Source: Sphingomonadales bacterium
Lineage (GTDB): Bacteria > Pseudomonadota > Alphaproteobacteria > Sphingomonadales > Sphingomonadaceae
Assembly: GCA_016714795.1 (NCBI GenBank)
Contig: JADKCA010000006.1
Coordinates: 186,001 to 250,000, forward strand
Direction: 5' to 3'
Length of the DNA: 64,000 nt
A program made the position numbers and the translations under genes. How positions within the stretch are numbered: the first letter of the stretch is position 1; each line of letters starts with the position of its first letter. The notes under the pieces are model-generated. The model did not search any database and was not told the DNA's origin. It was given only the letters and a program-made list of their open reading frames with translations. Positions 17,274 to 26,043 of this stretch are shown one piece after another.

Positions 17274-18842
17274 ATGGACAGTCCAGAACACCCATCAAGC
17301 CCTGCGCCAACCCTGCCACCATGCTGTGCCATGGGTGGAATTCTGGTGCTGGCCCTGATGTTATCCTCTTGCAGCGCCATCACGCCGCAGCCGCGAGACC
17401 CGGACACACTTGTGCGGCTGGCAGATGATGACATCAAGGGCATCGACCCCCAATCCTCGTCGGATCTGGCGACTATGCGGGTTGCCGCCGATCAGTTTGA
17501 GGGCGTAACGCGACTGAACGGCAAAGGCATTGCCGAACCGGGGCTGGCACAAAGCTGGCGGACAACTGCTGACGGGCTGACATGGCAGTTCGACATCCGG
17601 ACCGGCCTCCGCTTTACTGATGGAACCGCCATTTCGGCTGCTAGTTTCGTGGCCGTCTGGAAACGTCTGGTCGATCCCCGCTCGCCGTCGCCGCTTCAGG
17701 ACCTGGCAAGGCCAATCGCCGCGATGGCCGCGCAAGGTCCGCACCTTTTGGTCGTGCGTCTCAGACACCCCGCCCCGCATTTACCAGAATTGTTGGCGCA
17801 TCCCGCATTGGCAGCGCTCCCGCTGCACAGGCCGGGCTGGGCCACCGAGCGCCCGGTCACGGCATCGGGTGCCTACCGCCTGTCCGAATGGGTTTTGAAT
17901 GATCACATCCGGCTAGAGCGAAATCCGGCATGGCATGAAGGCCGCGCACCGATCGCAGGGATCGAATGGAAACCGGTCAGCGACAGCCTGACCGGAATGC
18001 GGGCATTTCTTGGCGGGCAAGCAGATATTGCCGGAGAGTTTCCGGCTTCACGCTTGCGGTCATTGTCTGCCCGACTTGGTAGTGCGGTGCATATCGCCCC
18101 CTATCGTGGCAGCTATTATTTTGCGTTCAATACCCGACGGCCGCCGTTCAATGACGTGCGCATCCGGCGCGCGCTTGGTCTTGCCGTTGATCGCGTCTGG
18201 CTGGCGAAATCACTCATTGCGACCGGAGTCAGCCCGGCCACCTCCGTGGTGCCGCCGCAATTGCTGCATGATTGCACGGAGAACTCGTCCGCGCCGTCGC
18301 CCCTGAAGGAGCGCCTGGATCAAGCCCGCAAGCTCTTGAGAGAAGCAGGCTACGGCCCCACCCGTCCCCTGCACTTCTCCATCCGGTTCAACAGCGACAC
18401 GGATCACAAGCGTGCAGCAGTCGCGTTGGCGGCAATGTGGGCTCCTTTAGGCGTAAAGGCCGATCTCTTGAACAGCGAAGCCTCGCTGCATTTCGCAAGT
18501 CTGCGAAGGGGCGATTTCGATCTGGCACGGTCAGGCTGGATCGGAGACGTATCCGCACCCGAAAACTTCCTGTCGATCCACCGCAGCGATGCGGGGCCTG
18601 CCAATTACTCCGGTTATGCCAATCCTCGGTTCGACGCAGCGCTGGATCAGGCCGAGCAGCACGCAAATCCACAGCGCCGCGCATGCGGCATGCGCAAGGC
18701 AGCCGCGATTCTAGCCGAAGATGCGCCCATTTTGCCCCTCTGGTTCTATGTTTCCAAATCTCTTGTTTCAGATCGCGTCGCAGGATGGCAGGACAATCTG
18801 GCCAATGCCCACCCGAGCAGGACCCTATGGTTCAAACAATGA
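17274..18842 (+). CDS. OppA/DppA-like solute-binding lipoprotein (SBP family 5)
   Basis: A 522-aa extracytoplasmic binding protein of peptide ABC transporters. The lipobox LSSC follows a hydrophobic stretch (ILVLALMLSSC). Typical segments are LADDDIKGIDPQ, EPGLAQSWRTTADGLTWQFDIRTGLRFTDGT, RIRRALGLAVDR and YSGYANPRFDAAL. The start at 17274 is tentative; ATG 17331 gives a compact lipoprotein signal instead. No permease or ATPase gene is nearby. The stop overlaps the next ATG, so a second binding protein is co-translated. Confidence 0.88.
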   Translation: MDSPEHPSSPAPTLPPCCAMGGILVLALMLSSCSAITPQPRDPDTLVRLADDDIKGIDPQSSSDLATMRVAADQFEGVTRLNGKGIAEPGLAQSWRTTADGLTWQFDIRTGLRFTDGTAISAASFVAVWKRLVDPRSPSPLQDLARPIAAMAAQGPHLLVVRLRHPAPHLPELLAHPALAALPLHRPGWATERPVTASGAYRLSEWVLNDHIRLERNPAWHEGRAPIAGIEWKPVSDSLTGMRAFLGGQADIAGEFPASRLRSLSARLGSAVHIAPYRGSYYFAFNTRRPPFNDVRIRRALGLAVDRVWLAKSLIATGVSPATSVVPPQLLHDCTENSSAPSPLKERLDQARKLLREAGYGPTRPLHFSIRFNSDTDHKRAAVALAAMWAPLGVKADLLNSEASLHFASLRRGDFDLARSGWIGDVSAPENFLSIHRSDAGPANYSGYANPRFDAALDQAEQHANPQRRACGMRKAAAILAEDAPILPLWFYVSKSLVSDRVAGWQDNLANAHPSRTLWFKQ

Positions 18843-20227
18843 CTTTTGCGCGCCGCATCATTCCCCTTCTGGCCCTTCTGGTTGGTGCCTGCGACACTCC
18901 GCCCGGCAGCGAGCCACTGACGCTCAGCCTGATCGGAGATGCACCGGCGAGCCTGAAACGCGCCCTGACACAGGGACTGGTTTCCTTCGCACCCGACGGC
19001 AATGTCGAACCGGCCCTTGCCGAACGCTGGATCATTACCGACGGCGGCCTTAGTTACATCTTCCGGATCAGGGATAGTGTCTGGTCCAATGGCAAGCCGG
19101 TTCGTGCGCCGGACGTTGCGGCAATTCTCAAGCGCGCCGTGGCAGCGAGTCCCGGACTGTTTTCCTCGGTGGACTCGATCGTGCCGATGACCGGGCGGAT
19201 CATCGAAATCCGGTTGAAACAGCCCCAGCCGGAGTTCCTTTCGCTGATGGCCTTGCCGGAACTGGGCATCGGCTTGAAAGGCAGCGGTACTGGCCCATAT
19301 TTCGTCCACTCCCGCAAGAATGAAGTCACCCGCCTGCGCCTGATCGAACGCAAAAATCTGGTTGCCCAACCGGATGAACCAGCGGATGCCAAAGATGTGC
19401 GTGTTCGCACCGAGGCCGCGCCGCTTGCTATCGCTCGCTATTCCAGCGGCGGGTCCGCCTATGTTGCAGGGGGCACTGCGGCCAACTTGCCTTATGCGCT
19501 CGCCGCCAGGCTCCCCGCAGATCAACTGAAGGTAGAAGCTGTGCGCGGCCTGTTTGGACTCGCGGTGACACGCGCGGACGGCCCCTTGAAGAACCGGAAT
19601 CTGCGGCTGGCTTTGTCGCTGGCGCTGGACCGGTCTGCAATGACCGCGCGCTTTGGCGGTATCGACTGGCCGGAGGCGACAACCACTCTTCCGGATCAAG
19701 CGGGATCAGGCCCCGCACCTGCTACGCTTGAAGGATTTGAACTTTCCTTCCAGGAACGGCTGGCCAAGGCCCGCACTCTGGCGGGCAAGGATGCAAAGAC
19801 AGTGCGCATCTTCCTGCCGCAGGGGCCGGGTATGCGCGTCATGCTGGCGTCGCTGGCCACGAATTGGCGCCCCTTGAACGTCACTGTGGTCGCCGCATCC
19901 AGAAGAGACACGTCTGATCTTTATCTGATCGACGAGGTCGCGCCTATCGCGTCTCCTTACTGGTATATTGACCGGTTGGGCTGCAAGCAGATGAGTCCCT
20001 GCGAGGAAGGAACCGACGCTCTCTTGCGGCGCGCCTTGGCGACGGAAACCACCGATGATCGTAATGCCCTGTTCCGACAGGCGGATTCGGCCATTGCATC
20101 TGCCCAATATTTCATCCCGATTGCGCGCCCGTTGCGCTGGTCTCTGGTCAGGGGCACCGTTTCAGGCTGGAAAGCCTCACCCATCGCACTCCATCCTTGG
20201 CATCGGCTGGCATTGACGGCACGTTGA
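18839..20227 (+). CDS. Second, divergent OppA-like solute-binding lipoprotein
   Basis: A 462-aa protein. The signal RRIIPLLALLVGACDT carries a lipobox. The SBP family 5 pattern is visible but degenerate: VEPALAERWIITDGGLSYIFRIRDSVWSNGKPV and RNLRLALSLALDRSAMT. It is shorter than the preceding paralogue, and the ligand-contact regions look reduced. ATG 18839 overlaps the preceding stop by four bases. With no membrane components nearby, the pair may feed a distant permease or do a different envelope task. Confidence 0.82.
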   Translation: MTFARRIIPLLALLVGACDTPPGSEPLTLSLIGDAPASLKRALTQGLVSFAPDGNVEPALAERWIITDGGLSYIFRIRDSVWSNGKPVRAPDVAAILKRAVAASPGLFSSVDSIVPMTGRIIEIRLKQPQPEFLSLMALPELGIGLKGSGTGPYFVHSRKNEVTRLRLIERKNLVAQPDEPADAKDVRVRTEAAPLAIARYSSGGSAYVAGGTAANLPYALAARLPADQLKVEAVRGLFGLAVTRADGPLKNRNLRLALSLALDRSAMTARFGGIDWPEATTTLPDQAGSGPAPATLEGFELSFQERLAKARTLAGKDAKTVRIFLPQGPGMRVMLASLATNWRPLNVTVVAASRRDTSDLYLIDEVAPIASPYWYIDRLGCKQMSPCEEGTDALLRRALATETTDDRNALFRQADSAIASAQYFIPIARPLRWSLVRGTVSGWKASPIALHPWHRLALTAR

Positions 20228-20288
20228 CCCCTCGTAATTGGAAGACGCCATCCTATATTCACCCCATGTGAGTCATGAAGGCGTATTG

Positions 20289-20699
20289 ATGATGACCCAA
20301 CCAAGCAGAGCCCGTTCCGCAAGCCCGACCGGTCGCGATCCCGCATCCGTGCGGATGCGGATCGAAGCGATGGAAAAATTGCTGGAAGGCATTTTTGTTA
20401 TCCCCGGCACAAATTTCCGCGTTGGGCTTGATGTCCTGCTCGACATCATTCCTGTGGGCGGTTCCGTGATCGCCGCAGTGATGGGCAGTTGGATGGCATG
20501 GGAAGCGCGCAATCTGGGTATGCCCAAAGGCGCGATCATTCGCATGGCCGGCAATATCGGCTTCGACGCGCTGCTGGGTGCAATTCCGTGGATCGGCGCG
20601 GTGCCTGATCTCTTCTTCCGTTCCAACACGCGAAACCTGAAGATCATCAAGGCGTGGCTCGATACGCATCACCCGTCCACAGTGATCATTGATCAATAA
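20289..20699 (+). CDS. DUF4112 membrane protein
   Basis: A 136-aa protein of the DUF4112 family. After a charged N-terminus come the typical motifs MEKLLEGIFVIPGTNFRVGLDVLLDIIPVGG and NIGFDALLGAIPWIGAVPDLFFRSN, with hydrophobic segments likely to be membrane-embedded. Two adjacent ATG codons start it (20289 and 20292). Its stop directly abuts the stop of the convergent tesB gene. Function unknown. Confidence 0.85.
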   Translation: MMTQPSRARSASPTGRDPASVRMRIEAMEKLLEGIFVIPGTNFRVGLDVLLDIIPVGGSVIAAVMGSWMAWEARNLGMPKGAIIRMAGNIGFDALLGAIPWIGAVPDLFFRSNTRNLKIIKAWLDTHHPSTVIIDQ

Positions 20700-21581
20700 T
20701 CAGGCGCCACGACGCCTGCGTATCATGCCTTCCTGTGCCATGTTGGCAATCAGGCGACCGTCCCGCGCATAGAAACGGCCAAAGTTCAAGCCGCGCCCAC
20801 GGTTGGACCAAGGACTCATGGCGTCGAACAAAATCCAGTCATCCACGCGCGCTTCATCATGGAACCAGACGGCGTGATCCAGACTGGCAGACGTGATTTC
20901 GTTGCGCTGCCAGCTCAGCCCATGCGGAAGCACGCAGGTGCCCAGCAATTGCATGTCACTCAGCCATGCCAGCAGGGCGCGATGCAACTGAGGGTCATCG
21001 CCGACCGGCGCAGCGATGCGAAACCAGCAGCGCTGCGCGGGTTCATGGGGCGTTTCCAGCAGCCATTGCGCTTCCGACATCGGGCGGATTTCCACCGCCC
21101 GTGGGCGCGTGTAGTTATGCCGGAATTCCGGCGCGATCTTGTCGAGATACTTGTGGCCCAGCTGGGTGATGTTCAGCAGCGTATCCGGATCAGGCACGTC
21201 CGGCATTGGTGTGGTGTGGTTCAGCCCCTCTTCCATTCGCTGGAACGAGCAGGACATATTGAGGATGACATCGCCATGCTGCGAGGCAGTGACGCGGCGG
21301 GCCGAAAAGCTGCGCCCATCCTGATCCCGATCGACATGATAGCGGGCAGGGATGGTGACATTTCCGGGGCGGATGAAATAGGCGTGAAGCGAGTGAATGA
21401 TACGGTCAGGTTCCGGTACCGTGCGCATCGCAGACGCGAGCGCCTGAGCAATAATCTCGCCGCCGTAAATCCGCCCTTCATCGTCGTCGAGACGGTGGCC
21501 GACAAAACGGTCGCCCCCCATCTCTTCGACAGTCAGCAGTGATTCGAGTTCACGAACAAGGGCTTCAACAGTCTGGGTCAT
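20700..21581 (-). CDS. tesB: Acyl-CoA thioesterase II
   Basis: A 293-aa double hot-dog thioesterase that hydrolyses acyl-CoA to free acid and CoA. The first hot-dog contains YGGEIIAQALASA; the second has the catalytic Asp in SASLDHAVWFH and the conserved MAQEG near the end. The length matches TesB (about 286 aa). It is convergent with the DUF4112 gene with no gap. Likely role is tuning acyl-CoA pools; the fatty-acid catabolic cluster lies some kilobases away. Confidence 0.93.
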   Translation of the reverse strand: MTQTVEALVRELESLLTVEEMGGDRFVGHRLDDDEGRIYGGEIIAQALASAMRTVPEPDRIIHSLHAYFIRPGNVTIPARYHVDRDQDGRSFSARRVTASQHGDVILNMSCSFQRMEEGLNHTTPMPDVPDPDTLLNITQLGHKYLDKIAPEFRHNYTRPRAVEIRPMSEAQWLLETPHEPAQRCWFRIAAPVGDDPQLHRALLAWLSDMQLLGTCVLPHGLSWQRNEITSASLDHAVWFHDEARVDDWILFDAMSPWSNRGRGLNFGRFYARDGRLIANMAQEGMIRRRRGA

Positions 21582-21629
21582 GCCCGGACGGTGCAGCCCC
21601 GGCCCGCGTTCGTCAAGTGCGCTCTGGCG

Positions 21630-22106
21630 CTACTTCACCAAGGCAAAAAAGGCGACATTGCCTGTGCCACCCGGCGCGATCGGCTGGGCAAGCGTCCAGC
21701 GCAAACCGGTCACGTCGGTCGGGTTCGCCGGACGCAGCTTGCCGTCCGCACCCTTCACCTTTTGCGCAGCAAGCGGACCAAAGGTCTTACCGCCATCAAC
21801 CGAAACCATCGGCGCGGGTTCACGCGCACCGGTATAAACCGTGCTTTCAGGGATGGGGTTGTTGATCACAAAGCCAGACACCGGCTTGTTGGTGTTGTTC
21901 TTCCATGAAAGCAGGAACACCAGCGGATCACCAGGAAGAACCTTCAGCGCAGGCTGAAGCTCATTCTTCTTGTTGCCATTCGCATCAACGACGGCCTTGG
22001 CGACGAACGTCTCGCTCTTCAGGGTCACCGGCTGCGCGGCCTGCTGAGCCGTCGCGGCCTGTGCCAACGCCAATGCGCCAAGCGCGATTGCAAAAACGGG
22101 TTTCAT
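21630..22106 (-). CDS. Exported DUF11-like protein of unknown function
   Basis: A 158-aa protein with a cleavable signal (MKPVFAIALGALALAQAATAQ). The mature part resembles a single DUF11-type beta-sandwich: KVLPGDPLVFLLSWKNNTNKPVSGFVINNPIPESTVYTG. The start at 22106 has a GGAG ribosome site; a TTG nine bases upstream is less likely. DUF11 domains are usually repeats in surface proteins, so a single-domain periplasmic form is modestly unusual. Confidence 0.75.
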   Translation of the reverse strand: MKPVFAIALGALALAQAATAQQAAQPVTLKSETFVAKAVVDANGNKKNELQPALKVLPGDPLVFLLSWKNNTNKPVSGFVINNPIPESTVYTGAREPAPMVSVDGGKTFGPLAAQKVKGADGKLRPANPTDVTGLRWTLAQPIAPGGTGNVAFFALVK

Positions 22107-22174
22107 GGTCTTCAAACTCCAAATTTCGGCTTCAATACCGGACCTAACTTAACCCGGCTTGGCTGAACAGAAGA

Positions 22175-22729
22175 TTATAAGCGGGGTAAAGTCACGCCGC
22201 GCTGGCCCATATATTTTCCCGCGCGATCAGCATAGCTGGTTTCGCACGGCTCATTGCCCTTGAGAAAGAGGAACTGGCACGCCCCCTCATTGGCATAGAT
22301 TTTTGCAGGAAGCGGCGTCGTGTTGGAAAATTCCAGCGTGACATGCCCTTCCCAACCCGGCTCCAGCGGCGTGACGTTCACGATGATGCCGCAGCGGGCA
22401 TAGGTAGATTTGCCAAGGCAAATCACCAGCACATCGCGCGGCACTCGAAAATATTCCACGGTACGCGCCAGCGCAAAGCTGTTCGGCGGAATGACACAGA
22501 CATCGGTCTTGCGGTCTACAAAGCTGTTCGCGGCAAAATCCTTCGGGTCCACCACGGCCGAATCGACATTGGTAAAGATCTTGAACTCGTCCGCCACGCG
22601 CGCATCATAGCCATAAGATGACAAGCCATAGCTGATACAGCCATCGCGGCGCTGCGCTTCCACGAACGGCTCGATCATGCCATTCGCCGTCGCCTGATCC
22701 CTGATCCACTTGTCGCTCAAAATTGACAT
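22175..22729 (-). CDS. dcd: dCTP deaminase
   Basis: A 184-aa enzyme converting dCTP to dUTP for thymidylate synthesis. It is a trimeric dUTPase-like fold protein. Conserved parts are MSILSDKWI, ISYGLSSYGYDARV, VIPPNSFALARTVEYFRVP and the catalytic region PLEPGWEGHVTLEFSNTTPLPAKIYANEG. The length is close to other Dcd proteins. The nearby cytidine deaminase on the same strand also belongs to pyrimidine salvage. Confidence 0.95.
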   Translation of the reverse strand: MSILSDKWIRDQATANGMIEPFVEAQRRDGCISYGLSSYGYDARVADEFKIFTNVDSAVVDPKDFAANSFVDRKTDVCVIPPNSFALARTVEYFRVPRDVLVICLGKSTYARCGIIVNVTPLEPGWEGHVTLEFSNTTPLPAKIYANEGACQFLFLKGNEPCETSYADRAGKYMGQRGVTLPRL

Positions 22730-22780
22730 GGTCCCTCCAATCCCCGCGCTATCGCCTGAATGCCCCGACAGGGCAAGGTT

Positions 22781-23221
22781 TCACGCCAATCCCAGCGATG
22801 CGGGGCCAAAGGCATGGGGCAGCAAGTCGCTGATTCGGTGCGTCTCCTGGACGCTTCCATCCGCAGAACTGCAATGAACAGTCAGGTTTGTGCCTGACAG
22901 ATCTGCCGCTTCCTGGATCACCTGCCTGCATCGCCCGCAGGGACGCACAGGCCCCACATCGATCAGCGCGCCGTCCGCACCGATCCGCCCCCCCACCACG
23001 GCAATCTCCCGCACATCGCGCAACCGCCCGAGCGCATTCACGCTCGCCAGCGCCACCGTCTCCGCGCACAAGGTCAGGCCGTAGCTCGCATTTTCAAAAT
23101 TGCAGCCGGAGATGATCTGCCCGTCTGACAGCAGGATCGCGGCTCCCACGGCAAAACCCGAATAAGGGGCATGGGCGTTTCTCGATACGGCCCGCGCGGC
23201 CGCCATCAGTGCCTCAGTCAT
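22781..23221 (-). CDS. cdd: Cytidine deaminase
   Basis: A 146-aa homotetrameric-type enzyme that deaminates cytidine and deoxycytidine. The zinc site is complete: CAET (Glu as proton shuttle) and PCGRCRQ. The N-terminal APYSGFAVGAAI and NFENASYGLTLCAE are standard. The ATG at 23221 overlaps the stop of the upstream gene by four bases (ATGA), so it is translated together with the GH25-like gene. Confidence 0.95.
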   Translation of the reverse strand: MTEALMAAARAVSRNAHAPYSGFAVGAAILLSDGQIISGCNFENASYGLTLCAETVALASVNALGRLRDVREIAVVGGRIGADGALIDVGPVRPCGRCRQVIQEAADLSGTNLTVHCSSADGSVQETHRISDLLPHAFGPASLGLA

Positions 23222-23889
23222 GGCCGCACCACCACCCACGGCACCGCCCGCTCCACACCGTCAACATAACGCGCATCATTGGCCTGCCACATCACCCATG
23301 GGCGTTCTCCATAAGTCGGCAGGAAGAAAAAGCCGGACAGCCACAAAGGCCGGTCGAGCGCCCGGCTGACCTGATATTCCGCGTCAAAGGCCTTGCTGAC
23401 CTTCACGACAATCAGCTTGCCGAGGTGGCTTTCAACGGCACGCACGAAACTGGCGAGTTCCTGAAGGACGACGGCACGCGCCGGGCGCGACGCGCAGTCT
23501 TCGGTCAGGTCCAATTCGATAGCGGGCGGAAGCTCCTTCGCATCGCGCGGCACCATGGCGATGAAGTTGGTCGCCTGATCGCGCGCCAATTGGCACAGCG
23601 AATACCGATGCACGGCACCGCGCCGAAGGCCCGCTTTGTCCGCCGCGCCCCAATCCGCATGGAAGCGCAGCGAACGTCCGTTCCCGCCCCAACTGGCCAG
23701 CATATAGACAAAGTCTGCACCATCGCCCCGCACCAGCGCCCAATTGACGGGCGCATCGACATCCGCAAGGACAAAGCCCTGATCCGGATAGGCGTCGTCA
23801 GACGGACGCCAGCTATGCTTGCCCCACCACAAAGACGCGGCCAGCACTGCCAGCGCCGCCGTCGCCAGCGCGAAACGCCGGATGCTCAT
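23218..23889 (-). CDS. GH25-like muramidase with N-terminal signal anchor
   Basis: A 223-aa protein. An N-terminal hydrophobic helix (FALATAALAVLAASLWW) is followed by a GH25-like barrel: GFVLADVDAPVNWALVRGDGADFVYMLAS matches the opening strand, and AIELDLTED holds the acidic pair. GH25 enzymes cleave peptidoglycan between N-acetylmuramate and N-acetylglucosamine. The usual initial DVS motif is changed to DVDAP, so activity or specificity may differ. It probably acts in the periplasm. Coupled to cdd. Confidence 0.78.
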   Translation of the reverse strand: MSIRRFALATAALAVLAASLWWGKHSWRPSDDAYPDQGFVLADVDAPVNWALVRGDGADFVYMLASWGGNGRSLRFHADWGAADKAGLRRGAVHRYSLCQLARDQATNFIAMVPRDAKELPPAIELDLTEDCASRPARAVVLQELASFVRAVESHLGKLIVVKVSKAFDAEYQVSRALDRPLWLSGFFFLPTYGERPWVMWQANDARYVDGVERAVPWVVVRP

Positions 23890-23910
23890 GCTGTCCCCCG
23901 AATACGCATA

Positions 23911-24393
23911 TTACCCCTTGATGTGCAGCACACAGATCAACGTAAACAGACGGCGCGCCGTATCAAAATCGACTTCAATCTTGCCCGCCAGCCGCTCTTT
24001 CAGCAATTCCGACGCATCATTGTGAATGCCGCGCCGTGCCATGTCCACCGTTTCGATATGCTGCGCGCTCGCCTGCTTCACGGCCTGGAAATAGCTGTCG
24101 CAAATTGCAAAATATTCGCGGATCGGGCGCTGAAATCGCGCCATGCCCAGCACGATGGTTTCAAAATGGCTGGTGTCCTCTCGGGCAATGTCCATCACCA
24201 GCCGCCCGTCATGAACCGAAAGGGTCAGGCGGAACGGACCTTCATAGCCATCATCATGCTTGCGCTCGGGACGGAAATAATTCTCTTCCAGCAGATCAAA
24301 AATCGCAATCCGCCGCTCCTGCTCGATGTCGGCATTGCGGTGAATGATCGAACCCTGATCAAGATCGATATGGATGAGACGCGGATCAGACAT
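23911..24393 (-). CDS. UPF0262 family protein
   Basis: A 160-aa cytosolic protein of the alphaproteobacterial UPF0262 family. The start at ATG 24393 gives MSDPRLIHIDLD; conserved segments are ERRIAIFDLLEENYF, GPFRLTLSVHDGRLVMDI and QHIETVDMARRGIHNDASELL. Longer upstream reading is a shadow. It lies next to the divergent dnaB. Function is unknown, though the family is very widely conserved in the class. Confidence 0.9.
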   Translation of the reverse strand: MSDPRLIHIDLDQGSIIHRNADIEQERRIAIFDLLEENYFRPERKHDDGYEGPFRLTLSVHDGRLVMDIAREDTSHFETIVLGMARFQRPIREYFAICDSYFQAVKQASAQHIETVDMARRGIHNDASELLKERLAGKIEVDFDTARRLFTLICVLHIKG

Positions 24394-24505
24394 GGTGGTT
24401 CCGTTTGCAGCAAGGCAGCACCAAGGGCAAGCGTTGGCACTTATCCCCATGTTGCACAGAGGCAACAGGGTTGAGTGAATCGCACTTTGCGCCGACAAGG
24501 CTGCC

Positions 24506-26017
24506 ATGGCTGAACATCTGCGCATCGTTACCGACGAAACCGACACCGCCCAATCCCTGCCCCATAATGTGGAGGCGGAGGCCGCGCTGCTGGGTGCGCT
24601 GATGATCGACAACCGGCTGGTTGAAGACGTGCAGCTAACGCTCAAGGCAGACCATTTCTTCGAACCCGTCCATGGTCGCATCTATGATGCCGTGCTGCTT
24701 CTGGCGGATCGCAACATGGTGGCGAATCCGGTCACGCTCAAACCCATGTTCGAAGCGGACGAAGCGATCCGGCAATTGGGTGGCCCGGCCTATCTCGCAC
24801 AACTCACCGGTTCCGGCGCGGCGCTGATCGGCGCGCGCGATTTTGCCCGGCAGATTTATGATCTGGCGCTGCTGCGTGAACTGATCGCGGTGGGCCGCAA
24901 ACTGGCGACAGACGCCATGGACACCAGCGCCGCCGCGACGCCGCAGGATCAGATCGAAGCCGCCGAAATGGCGCTCTATCGCGTGGCCGAACAAGGCGGG
25001 GAATCGGGCAGCGTCAAATCCTTTGCGCACGCAACCCGACTGGCGGTCGAACTGGCGGAAAAGGCGCTGAATGCGGGCGGCGGTCTCTCCGGCGTGACAA
25101 CGGGCATGGAGTCGGTCAACGCCAAGACCGGCGGCCTCCACCATTCCGATCTTCTCATCCTTGCCGGACGCCCCGGCATGGGCAAAACCGCCTTTGCCAC
25201 CAATCTCGCCTTCAACGCCGCGCGCCGCTGGCTGCGCGACATGGAAGACGGGATCGAGCCGGCCAAATCGGTCGGGGCCAAGGTCGCCTTTTTCAGCCTC
25301 GAAATGTCTGCAGATCAGCTGGCCACGCGTATTCTCGCCGAACAATCGGGCATCAGCGGCGAATTGCTGCGCATGGGCAAGATCAGCCAGCAGGATTTCC
25401 GCAATCTGGCGCGCGCCTCTGCCGAGCTGGAGACGCTGCCGCTCTTCATCGACGATACGCCCGGCCTGACCATCGCCGCATTGCGCACGCGTGCCCGTCG
25501 CCTCAAACGCCGCCATGACATCGGCCTTGTCATCGTTGATTATCTCCAGCTGCTTCAAGGCTCCGGACGCGGCGGCGATGGCAATCGCGTGCAGGAAATT
25601 TCGGAGATCAGCCGCGGCCTCAAAACGCTGGCGAAGGAACTCAACGTCCCCGTCATTGCGCTCTCCCAGCTGAGCCGCGCGGTGGAAAGCCGCGAAGACA
25701 AGCGCCCCCAACTTTCCGACTTGCGTGAATCAGGCTCGATCGAGCAGGACGCCGACATCGTGCTGTTCGTGTTCCGTGAGGAATATTACGTCATGTCGCG
25801 TGAGCCCAAGCGCCCGATGGAGGGCGATGACGCCAAGGTGTTTGACGACCATGCCAAATGGCTGTCCGAACTCCAGCGCGTGGAAGGATTGGCCGAGCTC
25901 ATCATTGCCAAGCAGCGCCATGGCGCGACCGGCAAGGTCAAACTCAAATTTGAGGCCACGATCACCCGCTTTGGTGATTATGTGGACGATGATCATCTGC
26001 CCGCGCATCATTATTGA
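24506..26017 (+). CDS. dnaB: Replicative DNA helicase
   Basis: A 503-aa hexameric helicase at the replication fork. The N-terminal DnaB domain is at about residues 15-120 (PHNVEAEAALLGALMID). The RecA-like C-terminal domain has Walker A GRPGMGKT (about 222-229), Walker B region IGLVIVDYLQLL and the arginine-finger/H4 region PQLSDLRESGSIEQDAD. No intein is seen. It is preceded by divergent UPF0262 and followed closely by a DUF1295 gene. Confidence 0.97.
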   Translation: MAEHLRIVTDETDTAQSLPHNVEAEAALLGALMIDNRLVEDVQLTLKADHFFEPVHGRIYDAVLLLADRNMVANPVTLKPMFEADEAIRQLGGPAYLAQLTGSGAALIGARDFARQIYDLALLRELIAVGRKLATDAMDTSAAATPQDQIEAAEMALYRVAEQGGESGSVKSFAHATRLAVELAEKALNAGGGLSGVTTGMESVNAKTGGLHHSDLLILAGRPGMGKTAFATNLAFNAARRWLRDMEDGIEPAKSVGAKVAFFSLEMSADQLATRILAEQSGISGELLRMGKISQQDFRNLARASAELETLPLFIDDTPGLTIAALRTRARRLKRRHDIGLVIVDYLQLLQGSGRGGDGNRVQEISEISRGLKTLAKELNVPVIALSQLSRAVESREDKRPQLSDLRESGSIEQDADIVLFVFREEYYVMSREPKRPMEGDDAKVFDDHAKWLSELQRVEGLAELIIAKQRHGATGKVKLKFEATITRFGDYVDDDHLPAHHY

Positions 26018-26043
26018 GGGCAAGCAGGAGGAGACGAAACACG

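Noticed and set aside
18272..18838. Upstream extension of the second OppA-like gene
   Set aside because: It would overlap the first gene by more than 500 bases and is rich in Arg and Ser in a shadow manner; the lipoprotein signal starts at 18839.
24441..24450. TTATCCCCA near dnaB resembling a DnaA box
   Set aside because: One mismatch to the consensus and no cluster of further boxes or AT-rich unwinding region; not evidence for an origin.
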